From: Lachnospiraceae bacterium
Lineage (GTDB): Bacteria; Bacillota; Clostridia; Lachnospirales; Lachnospiraceae
NCBI GenBank assembly: GCA_900772675.1
Contig: CAAGRM010000261.1
Coordinates: 1-18,463, forward strand
Length of the DNA stretch: 18,463 nt
Direction of reading: 5' to 3'
Each line of letters opens with the position of its first letter. Position 1 is the stretch's first letter. Position numbers and translations under genes: made by a program. Under the pieces are notes generated by a model. That model did not search any database and had not been told where the DNA came from. It was given only the letters and a program-made list of their open reading frames with translations. Of this stretch, positions 6,474 through 13,350 are shown in pieces.

Positions 6474-8228
6474 TTATTTCTCTACAGTTGCTCTGTAAAG
6501 CTCCTGGCTTGCGCCGAAGGAGGATGTGTAGAAATCTTTTACCCAGTTCTGATAATAGTAATGTTTATCAGAGTAGTACAGCGGTGCAACACCACAATCC
6601 TGTGCAACCAGGAGATCTTCCAGCTTCTGGTAAATCTCAAGGCGTTTTGCGTTGTCGTTCTCTCCGGTCAGAGAATCGATCAGGCTGTCGTACTCGCTGT
6701 TGCTATAGAGACCGTAGGAATCATAAACGCCTGTCTTCATGATGTTCAGGAAATCCAGCGGATCGTTGTAATCGCTGAACCATCCGCCTACAAAGATATC
6801 GTAGTTCTTGTTATCGCGCTCGTTTGCAAGCATCTGGTAATCGCCAACGGTGTTCAGCTCTACCTTTACGCCCAGATTCTGGGAAATGGACTGCTGCAGG
6901 TACTCTCTCTCGAGCTGATTCTCGGTAGCAGAACCCTGGGACAGCAGTGTAATGGTGATGTCTTCCGGTTTGTCGGTGATACCAAGCTCATCAAGGCCTT
7001 TCTGGAACAGTGCTTTTAACTTGTCTGCATCTCCTGCATACTGCTCATATTCCTTTTTCATCGTCTCCGACGCCTGCTTGCGGTAGGAAGTTCCGTCGAG
7101 CGTGATCGCCGGGGAAACGAAGCCGTAAGCTGCGGTGTATCTTCCGTAAACAGCTGATACCATCTCCTCACGGTTGATGGAGTAGGAAATTGCCTTGCGG
7201 ATGTTTACGTTTTTCATCAGACCGGATTTTCCACCCTCAGACTGCTCGTAGCACAGAACCATAGTTCCCGGGTACTCGGTGGTCATGGTCTGCATATTGC
7301 CTGCTTCTACTTCTTTGTCATATTTTGCAATGTAATCGCCTGCTGCATCGAAAACGTCCAGCTGTCCGTTATCGAACATGGTTGCTGCTGTTGCGTTCTC
7401 TGCTACACAGTACCAGTTTACCTGATTCAGTTTTACGTTGTCCTTATCCCAGTACTGGTCATTCTTTACCCATGTCATGGAGTTATCTTCTACCAGGTTT
7501 GTCATGGCAAACGGTCCGTTGTAGACACATTTTGTCCAGTCTTTTCCCCACTGGTCTCCGGCTGCCTCTGCGACATCCTGACGGGTCGGGTAAAGCGGAG
7601 TTGCTACCAGCTTGGACTGGAAGGTCGGATCCGCTACCTTTAAGGTAACCTCGAAGGTGTAATCGTCAACTGCTTTGATTCCGATCTCATCGGCAGAACC
7701 CTGTCCGTTATAATACTCCTCTGCTCCTACTACGTTAAACAGGAAGAAAGAATAGGAATATCCGTATTCCGGATTTAACAGACGTTTCCAGCCGTACTCA
7801 TAATCTGCTGCGGTAACCGGCTGTCCGTCGGACCATTTTGCATCCTTTCTCAGATGGAAGGTATAAACCAGTCCGTCATCGGATACGTCCATGGATTCTG
7901 CACCGGCATACTCGAAACGGTCTCCGTTTTCATCTGCCACGTCACGCATCAGTCCTTCATAGCACTCCGCCATCATCCAGCGCCATCCCATATCCTGCAC
8001 ATCGAAATTGTTTCCAAAGGATACTGCACGAAGATTGATCTGTCCGTCCACTTCGCCTGCAGTCTCCGGTGCTGCTGAATCCGCTGCTGCTCCAGTACTG
8101 GTCGATGCCGCTGTGGCATTGTCAGCAGTTGCTACCTGTGTTTCTCCGCTGCTTCCGCATCCGGCCAGAAGACCGGCTGCCATGCATCCTGCCAGAAGCA
8201 GAGAAACGACTTTGTTTCTTTTTCTCAT
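6474..8228 (-). CDS. oppA: Oligopeptide-binding lipoprotein OppA (SBP family 5)
   Basis: This 584-residue extracellular lipoprotein captures peptides and delivers them to OppBC. The signal peptide MRKRNKVVSLLL is followed by two lipobox-like sequences, LLAGC ending at Cys15 and Cys24. Cys24 (LLAGCGSS) is the likelier lipidated residue because a hydrophobic core precedes it. A low-complexity Ala/Ser/Thr linker spans roughly residues 28-55. The family signature follows, with AKWSDGQPVTAADYEYGWKR and later the typical NIRKAISYSINRE segment. I chose ATG 8228 because AAGGAGG (8236-8242) is seven bases upstream. An in-frame ATG at 8303 would place 25 hydrophilic residues before the signal peptide and has no ribosome site. 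The gene is first in the operon and has a strong promoter at 8400-8428. Confidence 0.95.
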   Translation of the reverse strand: MRKRNKVVSLLLAGCMAAGLLAGCGSSGETQVATADNATAASTSTGAAADSAAPETAGEVDGQINLRAVSFGNNFDVQDMGWRWMMAECYEGLMRDVADENGDRFEYAGAESMDVSDDGLVYTFHLRKDAKWSDGQPVTAADYEYGWKRLLNPEYGYSYSFFLFNVVGAEEYYNGQGSADEIGIKAVDDYTFEVTLKVADPTFQSKLVATPLYPTRQDVAEAAGDQWGKDWTKCVYNGPFAMTNLVEDNSMTWVKNDQYWDKDNVKLNQVNWYCVAENATAATMFDNGQLDVFDAAGDYIAKYDKEVEAGNMQTMTTEYPGTMVLCYEQSEGGKSGLMKNVNIRKAISYSINREEMVSAVYGRYTAAYGFVSPAITLDGTSYRKQASETMKKEYEQYAGDADKLKALFQKGLDELGITDKPEDITITLLSQGSATENQLEREYLQQSISQNLGVKVELNTVGDYQMLANERDNKNYDIFVGGWFSDYNDPLDFLNIMKTGVYDSYGLYSNSEYDSLIDSLTGENDNAKRLEIYQKLEDLLVAQDCGVAPLYYSDKHYYYQNWVKDFYTSSFGASQELYRATVEK

Positions 8229-8235
8229 TGATGTT

Positions 8236-8242
8236 CCTCCTT
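8236..8242 (-). promoter_or_regulatory. Ribosome binding site deciding the oppA start
   Basis: AAGGAGG on the minus strand lies seven bases before the ATG at 8226-8228. It settles the start against the ATG at 8303. Confidence 0.85.
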
Positions 8243-8248
8243 TTTTCC

Positions 8249-8282
8249 GCAGACCTTCCCCGGCAGATCCGGCTGTGTCTGC
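8249..8282 (-). other. Leader hairpin abutting the oppA ribosome site
   Basis: GCAGAC (8249-8254) pairs with GTCTGC (8277-8282), and two CCGG tetramers inside (8260-8263 and 8269-8272) can also pair. The structure lies at the 3' end of a roughly 165-base leader and stops six bases short of AAGGAGG. It matches no riboswitch class I recognise. Confidence 0.5.
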
Positions 8283-8399
8283 ACACGGGCCATTGTATTT
8301 CATATAATTATCCTGAATTTTTTCTCTTATTCGGACAATAATACAAAATATTACCTTGTTTTTTCACTTTTTTCATGTGATTTTAGCCCAACTTTTATC

Positions 8400-8428
8400 A
8401 GAATATCGGGAAATATCTGTTTTGTCAA
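8400..8428 (-). promoter_or_regulatory. Sigma-A-type promoter of the opp operon
   Basis: On the minus strand a perfect TTGACA (plus-strand 8423-8428) and TATTCT (8400-8405) are separated by exactly 17 bases. Transcription would start near 8393, giving a leader of about 165 bases before oppA. The promoter lies between oppA and the terminator of the upstream aromatic-pathway gene, so the opp operon is a separate unit. Confidence 0.72.
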
Positions 8429-8478
8429 TCCTTTTCCCGTAAATTTTGTGTTTTCTGTTTTTTGTGCCACGGTTACGC

Positions 8479-8517
8479 AAAAAGAAAGAGACCGCCGTTA
8501 CACACAGCAGTCTCTTT
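8479..8517 (-). terminator. Intrinsic terminator after the chorismate mutase-shikimate kinase gene
   Basis: The arms 8485-8497 and 8505-8517 form a 13-pair stem on the minus strand, including two G-U pairs, with a seven-base loop. The T-tract TCTTTTT follows (plus-strand 8479-8484). It is 25 bases past the stop and upstream of the opp promoter. Confidence 0.85.
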
Positions 8518-8541
8518 TCCTTTTTCCCTTGCTTTTCTCTT

Positions 8542-9333
8542 TTATTCCGCTTTTGCATCCATCTGCCGCAGGCTGTGGATCAACTCCTCACAGATCTCCA
8601 GCTCGCTCTTTCCGTCCGTCTCGATGATAATGTCGGCTGCGGCCTCATATTTCTCACGGCGCTTGCTCATCAGATCTGCGATAAACGGAACGGTTTTGTT
8701 GTTCTCGATCAGCGGTCTGTCGTGGCTGTCTTTGACACGGTCTAAAATCGTCTCCGGCTTTGCAGTCAGAAGAACAACGCGGCCGTTCTTTTTCATCTCT
8801 ACAACGTTGCACTCACGCATCGGAGTTCCGCCGCCGCATGAAATGACAACGTTTGTTCTCGACTGCATTTCGATCAGAAGATTCGTCTCGCAGTCACGGA
8901 AATACTGTTCGCCGTAGGTCTCGAAAATATCGGAGATGCTCATACCGGCACGCTCTGCGATGATCTGATCCATCTCGATGACATCCATCGCAAACACGGT
9001 TTTGAGATAATCGGAAATGGTACTCTTTCCGGCTCCCATAAAACCGATCAGTACAATATTATAATTGAACAGCTTTCTTGCCTGAATCTTTTTACTGTTT
9101 CTTGTGATGCTCTCGAAAACATCTGCCACTTCGTTTTTGTGACGTTTTTCCTGCATCCGGCGTTCCAGCCATTCCTTCTGTTTTGCTTCCTGCTCCGGCT
9201 GGAGAATCGGCACGTTATTTGCTTCTTTATATACCATAATGTCCTCGACAATACGGTTTCTCATAAGCAGCGCATCCAAAATAATCTCATCGCACTGTCC
9301 AAGGCTCTCTCGTAATACTTCCAACTGATTCAT
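8542..9333 (-). CDS. Fused chorismate mutase (AroQ type)-shikimate kinase
   Basis: This 263-residue cytosolic protein joins two shikimate-pathway domains. Residues 1-90 are an AroQ-like helical chorismate mutase. Arg8, Arg25, Lys36, Glu49, Ser80 and Gln84 match E. coli Arg11, Arg28, Lys39, Glu52, Ser84 and Gln88, but the Asp48 and Arg51 positions are Gln45 and Gln48. Residues 91-263 are a complete shikimate kinase: Walker A GFMGAGKST (97-105), Asp122, Arg146 (YFRDCE), the CGGGTP loop (166-171), lid Arg206 (DRPLI) and RREKYEAAAD. I chose ATG 9333 because AAAGGA is about eight bases upstream; an in-frame ATG at 9411 coincides with the likely transcription start and lacks a ribosome site. The two activities are not consecutive: EPSP synthase and chorismate synthase act between them. 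The gene is monocistronic, with its own promoter and terminator. Confidence 0.9.
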   Translation of the reverse strand: MNQLEVLRESLGQCDEIILDALLMRNRIVEDIMVYKEANNVPILQPEQEAKQKEWLERRMQEKRHKNEVADVFESITRNSKKIQARKLFNYNIVLIGFMGAGKSTISDYLKTVFAMDVIEMDQIIAERAGMSISDIFETYGEQYFRDCETNLLIEMQSRTNVVISCGGGTPMRECNVVEMKKNGRVVLLTAKPETILDRVKDSHDRPLIENNKTVPFIADLMSKRREKYEAAADIIIETDGKSELEICEELIHSLRQMDAKAE

Positions 9334-9418
9334 GATATTTATCCTTTCCAGACTGTGTTTTCCTTGTCTGCACAGCTCTCTTCCCGGTATTTTTGTCGTA
9401 TTTTCCGGCATTTCTGTT

Positions 9419-9447
9419 ATTATATCAATTGTTCCGCCAAATCACAA
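9419..9447 (-). promoter_or_regulatory. Sigma-A-type promoter of the fused aromatic enzyme gene
   Basis: On the minus strand TTGTGA (plus-strand 9442-9447) and a perfect TATAAT (9419-9424) are separated by 17 bases. Transcription would start near 9412, giving a leader of about 79 bases. Confidence 0.65.
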
Positions 9448-9505
9448 CAAAAATTTACAGAAATTAATCTTTTTAAGGATTACCTGTTACCGGAATCCAG
9501 GAAGT

Positions 9506-11566
9506 TCAGTTCGCCCCCCCCGATTGCAGATTGTCTTTTAGCTTTTCAATCTGAATGGAAGTCGGATTGCCCTCAGATACCGTATGCAGCTCTTCCTGGA
9601 TGGCATCCTTGATATCCTGCAGGCACTCGAGCATCAGCGGACCAAACGCTCCGCACTCGCCGTTTAAAATCATCTCAATCGCTTTTTCATGTGTATACGC
9701 CGGTTTGTAGACCCGCTCACTGGTCAGGGCATCGTAAACATCGGCAATGGATACCACCTGAGCGGCAATGGGAATTTCTTCTCCTTTTAGTCCGTCCGGA
9801 TAACCGTTTCCATCGTACCGCTCGTGATGCCAGCGGCAGATCTGATATGCAATCTGCACCAGTTTTTCGTCCTGATACAAATCCATGCTCTTTAGCATCG
9901 ATGCACCGATCATGGTATGCTTCTTCATTTCCTCGAACTCTTCTTTTGTCAGCCTGCCCGGCTTATTTAAGATCTTCTCGTCGATCCCCATTTTTCCGAT
10001 GTCGTGGAGTGCGGATGCTGTGGTAATCATCAGCTGATCGAACCAGTTTAAGTGATAGCGGTCTGTTTTCTGTACCAGCCGCTCAAGAAGCATACCGGTC
10101 AGCACATTGATGTGGTGGACATGCTGTCCGCTCTCGCCGTTCCGAAATTCCATGATCTGGCTCAAAATACTGATCATCATCTGATTGTTTTTCTCTTTTT
10201 CGTAGACCTGCTCGGTCACAAGAGAAACGAGGCGGCGCTGTTTTGCATATAATTTGATCGTGTTGAATACCCGCTGATATACGACCTTTGCATCAAACGG
10301 GCGGCTGATGTAGTCGGATACCCCCTGCTCATAGGCACGGCGAACGAAGGCGGTAGAATCCTCGCTCGAAATCATGATGATCGGAACCTCTTCGATCCAC
10401 TGGTTTCGCTTCATATAATCAAGTACCTCGAAGCCATCCATCCCCGGCATCACAATATCCAGCAGGATCAGGGAGATTCCGGTTCCGTATTCTTCCAGAA
10501 GCTGCACACATTCCTCGCCGTTGGCAGCCTCGATGATCGTATACTCGTCCTTCAGAATTTCGGAGAGGATCATACGGTTCATCTCAGAATCATCTACAAT
10601 CAAAATGCGCTGTTTTTCTCTTCCGTTCTCCTGCAGACTCTGATTCTTCTCACATTCAAAGCCCTGGTCATTCTCTGTAACAACCATGTTTTTCTGCTGT
10701 TTGGCAAGATACATCAGCTTGTCGGCACGCAGCTCGGCTTCTCCGATCGTCTCTCCCTGTGTCAGAACACCGCCAATACTGACGGAAAGACGCATTTTCG
10801 AGTAGCCCGGCACCTGTGATTCGTAGACCTGGGATCGAATCTGTTTTAATTTCTGTACAAAACTTTCCTCATCGACCTCAAGGAGCAGAAGCAGAAATTC
10901 ATCGCCCCCAAAGCGGATCAGCTGGTCGACCCGGCGGATACAGCGGTTCACGGTTTTTACAATCGTATTGAGTGCCATGTCACCGGCATTGTGTCCGTAC
11001 GTATCGTTATATAACTTGAAATCATCAAGATCGATCATGGCAACGCCGCAGGAAAAGCTGGCATCACGGATCTGGTCTTCAAAATAGCGGCGGTTAAAGA
11101 CACCAGTCAGCGCATCGCGGTACAGTTCCTCACTGTAGCTCGTCAGCTTGCTTACCAGATTCTGGCGTCCCTCGGAGTCCATCAGCGTTTCGTCATCGAG
11201 GCGGTTGACCATCTCAATCACACGCGGGTTTCCATCAATCTCCACGTACCGTGCAATCACATGGTACACCTCGGATTCCACACACTCCAGCTTTGTTTTC
11301 TGTGTCTTCTCCCGCAGAGCCTTTTCGGAAATACAGTTCAGGCACGGCATCGATTTATTCCATATTGCATAGCATTGGCACAGCCTGCCGTTCTCCTCGT
11401 TTGTGATAAAATCTCCGATTTCTTCCGGACGGAGAATCCGGACATTTTTGAAAATATTCTTCAAATGCTCCACCAGATGTGCTGCCTGCTCCTGCGTCAT
11501 CTGAACATCCTTAGGGGAATCCTTCTTATCTATCGCTTTACATTCCGGTAATTCGGTCTGCTTCAT
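9506..11566 (-). CDS. GGDEF-receiver-HD-GYP cyclic di-GMP signalling protein
   Basis: This 686-residue soluble protein has three output or input domains in a row. Residues 1-130 form a sensory-like region with Cys63-x-Cys65 and Cys75-x-x-Cys78. A diguanylate cyclase domain follows (about 140-298) with intact GGDEF at 220-224 and an RxxD inhibitory site at 211-214, exactly five residues before it. Next is a receiver domain (about 318-440) with Asp325/326 and phospho-acceptor Asp370; the usual invariant Lys before Pro-Phe is Arg422 (SRPFD). The last is an HD-GYP phosphodiesterase domain (about 455-650) with His521-Asp522 (LHDIGK), HHERYDGNGYP (580-590) and DVYDALTS. All catalytic motifs look intact, so it may both make and degrade cyclic di-GMP. 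I chose ATG 11566 because AGAGG lies seven bases upstream; the in-frame ATG at 11596 lacks this. There are no membrane segments. The last codons contain a run of eight G. Confidence 0.93.
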   Translation of the reverse strand: MKQTELPECKAIDKKDSPKDVQMTQEQAAHLVEHLKNIFKNVRILRPEEIGDFITNEENGRLCQCYAIWNKSMPCLNCISEKALREKTQKTKLECVESEVYHVIARYVEIDGNPRVIEMVNRLDDETLMDSEGRQNLVSKLTSYSEELYRDALTGVFNRRYFEDQIRDASFSCGVAMIDLDDFKLYNDTYGHNAGDMALNTIVKTVNRCIRRVDQLIRFGGDEFLLLLLEVDEESFVQKLKQIRSQVYESQVPGYSKMRLSVSIGGVLTQGETIGEAELRADKLMYLAKQQKNMVVTENDQGFECEKNQSLQENGREKQRILIVDDSEMNRMILSEILKDEYTIIEAANGEECVQLLEEYGTGISLILLDIVMPGMDGFEVLDYMKRNQWIEEVPIIMISSEDSTAFVRRAYEQGVSDYISRPFDAKVVYQRVFNTIKLYAKQRRLVSLVTEQVYEKEKNNQMMISILSQIMEFRNGESGQHVHHINVLTGMLLERLVQKTDRYHLNWFDQLMITTASALHDIGKMGIDEKILNKPGRLTKEEFEEMKKHTMIGASMLKSMDLYQDEKLVQIAYQICRWHHERYDGNGYPDGLKGEEIPIAAQVVSIADVYDALTSERVYKPAYTHEKAIEMILNGECGAFGPLMLECLQDIKDAIQEELHTVSEGNPTSIQIEKLKDNLQSGGAN

Positions 11567-11644
11567 CTGCTTTCCTCTCTTCTCCCCGGCATACACAGCT
11601 TCTCCCTACGGCATCTGTGTTTTCTCCGACCGGTACATTTTTCC

Positions 11645-11675
11645 GTTACATTTACAGTTATGTATTCAGTGTAAC
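11645..11675. repeat. Operator-like dyad over the -10 region of the GGDEF/HD-GYP gene
   Basis: GTTACA at one end and TGTAAC at the other form the arms of a 31-base imperfect inverted repeat; two further positions extend each arm with one mismatch. It covers the -10 box and the expected transcription start of the cyclic di-GMP gene. This is where a repressor could act, but the binding protein is unknown. Confidence 0.4.
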
Positions 11676-11696
11676 GATTGTTTTTTATTTCGTCAA
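11668..11696 (-). promoter_or_regulatory. Sigma-A-type promoter of the GGDEF/HD-GYP gene
   Basis: On the minus strand TTGACG (plus-strand 11691-11696) and TACACT (11668-11673) are separated by 17 bases. The -35 box matches at five of six positions and the -10 box at four. The leader would be about 95 bases. Confidence 0.55.
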
Positions 11697-11853
11697 GAAA
11701 AAAGTTCAGAAAAAGCGGCTGCTTCGCGCAGGTGATTCCATATCCAAATTCCGCCTGTTCCGATTTTTTTGTCTATTTCTTGAAGTTTTTCTCAGATCTC
11801 TGACATGATTTTGCTCTTTTTGCCAAAATTGCCGTTTTCGCTTTATTTTCAAC

Positions 11854-11882
11854 TGCACAAACCACATTTCTTATGCTAAAAT
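11854..11882 (+). promoter_or_regulatory. Extended -10 promoter of the Eis-like acetyltransferase gene
   Basis: TGCACA (11854-11859) lies 17 bases before TAAAAT (11877-11882), which is preceded by the TGn extension (TGC at 11874-11876). Transcription would start near 11889. The -35 box is weak, but the extended -10 compensates. Confidence 0.55.
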
Positions 11883-11964
11883 AGTTACGGAAAAATTGAC
11901 TTGTTTCGATCCAACGGATTCGATTCATCATACTTTGATTTACACTAAAATGAGGGAGTAATCC

Positions 11965-13179
11965 ATGATTCAAACGAAAGATTCGAACTTAACCTTCCGC
12001 CCTCTGACCATCGACGATGCGGAGCAGTACAATGCTCTTCTCCGCTACGCCTTTCAGGTCACAGAGCAGGAGCTTTCCGAAAGCGGATGGAAAGACGATG
12101 AAATCAAGCAGTCCAAATTCCCGGTTCTCGTGCGTGCCGACGTACTCGGCTGTTTCTGCGAGGAAGAGCTGGTTTCCCAGTTTGCCGTTTATCCGCTGGA
12201 CATGAACATCTACGGCGTCCGCTATTCCGTAGGCTTTGTCACCAGCGTCTGTACCTATCCGGAGTACACCGGTCAGGGCATCATGAAAAAGCTGATGGTA
12301 CGAAGCCTGACACGTATGCGGGAAAATCACCGTTCCTTTGCACTTTTGTACCCCTATTCTATTCCGCTCTACCGGAATCTCGGATGGGAAATCATTTCCA
12401 ATAAAATGACGTATACCATCAAGGATACCCAGGTACCGCGCAGATTGAAAGAGCCCGGCTATGTGCGCCGTGTGGCATGGGATGATAAGGATTTCAAGAA
12501 ATTACACACAAAATTTGCAGAAAAAACGCACGGCTGCCTCTACCGCAACAACCTGGCATGGGAAGAATATTTCCGCTGGGATGAGGATGACACCGTTGTT
12601 GCAATCTACTATTCTGCCGATGATGTGCCATATGGCTATATGGTCTATCTGATCAGTTCCGATATCATGCATATCAAGGAAATGATCTATCTTAACCGTG
12701 AAGCACAGCTGGGTCTCTGGGAGTACATTCATGCGCACGATTCCATGATTGATGAGGTCAAGGGAAATAACTACTACAGTGAACCCATCGCATTCGAGCT
12801 TGAGGACAGCGATATCAAAGAAACGATCCGCCCGTACTCAATGGGACGTATCATCGATGTGATCCAGTTTATGGAAAACTATGTATCCGACCCGGATGAG
12901 CCGGATGTATGCATCCGCTTTGAAATCGAGGACGAGCTCCTCCCCTGGAACAACGACCGTTTTACCTTCTTCTTCCAGAAGGGAAAATGCGTTCCGACCG
13001 ACCGTGAGCCGGATCACGTAATGAAAATGACGATCGCATCGCTCACCACACTGCTGCTCGGCTACAAGACAGCGGCAAAGCTGTACGAAATGGCACGCAT
13101 CGATACAACCCCGGAGGCGGTTGCCTGTGTGGATGACCTGCTCTTCCACCATGTTCCTTACGTTTCCGATTACATCTGA
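11965..13179 (+). CDS. Eis-like GNAT family N-acetyltransferase
   Basis: This 404-residue protein has the build of the Eis family: an N-terminal GNAT domain with a second degenerate GNAT part, then an SCP2-like C-terminal domain (about 290-404). The acetyl-CoA binding turn is CTYPEYTGQGIMKKLM (96-111), and the segment LLYPYSIPLYRNLGWE (127-142) is typical of the family. Eis homologues acetylate amines on aminoglycosides, peptides or proteins; the substrate here cannot be read from sequence. The ATG has GAGGGAG about six bases upstream. It is divergent from the cyclic di-GMP gene and followed by a strong hairpin terminator, so it is monocistronic. The family call is firm and the substrate is unknown. 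Confidence 0.88.
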   Translation: MIQTKDSNLTFRPLTIDDAEQYNALLRYAFQVTEQELSESGWKDDEIKQSKFPVLVRADVLGCFCEEELVSQFAVYPLDMNIYGVRYSVGFVTSVCTYPEYTGQGIMKKLMVRSLTRMRENHRSFALLYPYSIPLYRNLGWEIISNKMTYTIKDTQVPRRLKEPGYVRRVAWDDKDFKKLHTKFAEKTHGCLYRNNLAWEEYFRWDEDDTVVAIYYSADDVPYGYMVYLISSDIMHIKEMIYLNREAQLGLWEYIHAHDSMIDEVKGNNYYSEPIAFELEDSDIKETIRPYSMGRIIDVIQFMENYVSDPDEPDVCIRFEIEDELLPWNNDRFTFFFQKGKCVPTDREPDHVMKMTIASLTTLLLGYKTAAKLYEMARIDTTPEAVACVDDLLFHHVPYVSDYI

Positions 13180-13258
13180 CCACTTTTGTTTCCTGCCGTA
13201 TGCAGAGTATCGCCTGCAGATTGCAAAAATGGTATTTCAGACACGTTCTGTCTTCATT

Positions 13259-13320
13259 GAAAAGAGGTTCTGCCTTCCCGCTTTTTCCTGCGGGAAGACA
13301 GAACCTCTTTTCCTTCTCTC
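13259..13320. terminator. Long hairpin terminator between convergent genes
   Basis: The arms 13259-13281 and 13290-13312 form a 23-position stem with an eight-base loop. The only plus-strand mismatch (C13273 opposite A13298) becomes a G-U pair in minus-strand RNA. The stem ends in a TCTTTT-type tract in both directions, and pyrimidine-rich sequence follows on the plus strand. It serves the acetyltransferase gene on the left and probably the symporter gene on the right. Confidence 0.88.
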
Positions 13321-13350
13321 TTTTTGCTCTGTTTTTATGATTGCCTGCGT

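Larger units (their letters stand above)
8229..8541. other. Gene-free interval between the fused aromatic enzyme gene and oppA
   Basis: This 313-base interval holds, in minus-strand order, the terminator of the upstream gene (8479-8517), the opp promoter (8400-8428) and the oppA leader with its hairpin. The A+T-rich middle shows no convincing reading frame with a ribosome site. Confidence 0.7.
11567..11964. other. Divergent intergenic region, cyclic di-GMP gene and acetyltransferase gene
   Basis: This 398-base interval carries the leftward promoter (11668-11696), the rightward promoter (11854-11882) and the dyad at 11645-11675. The middle (about 11700-11850) is T-rich on the plus strand. I see no convincing gene or RNA structure there. 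Confidence 0.65.

Noticed and set aside
8229..8303. Extended oppA N-terminus from ATG 8303
   Set aside because: It would bury the signal peptide behind 25 polar residues, and the strong AAGGAGG lies before ATG 8228 instead.
9334..9411. Extended start for the fused aromatic enzyme
   Set aside because: ATG 9411 falls at the expected transcription start and has no ribosome site; the AroQ-like domain begins at the ATG at 9333.
9440..9505. Possible terminator after the cyclic di-GMP gene
   Set aside because: GGATT/AATCC arms around 9477-9498 form only a short, interrupted stem and no T-tract follows on the minus strand.
11617..11808. Rightward 63-residue frame in the divergent intergenic region
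   Set aside because: It overlaps the leftward promoter, lacks a ribosome site and has a low-complexity translation of T-rich sequence.
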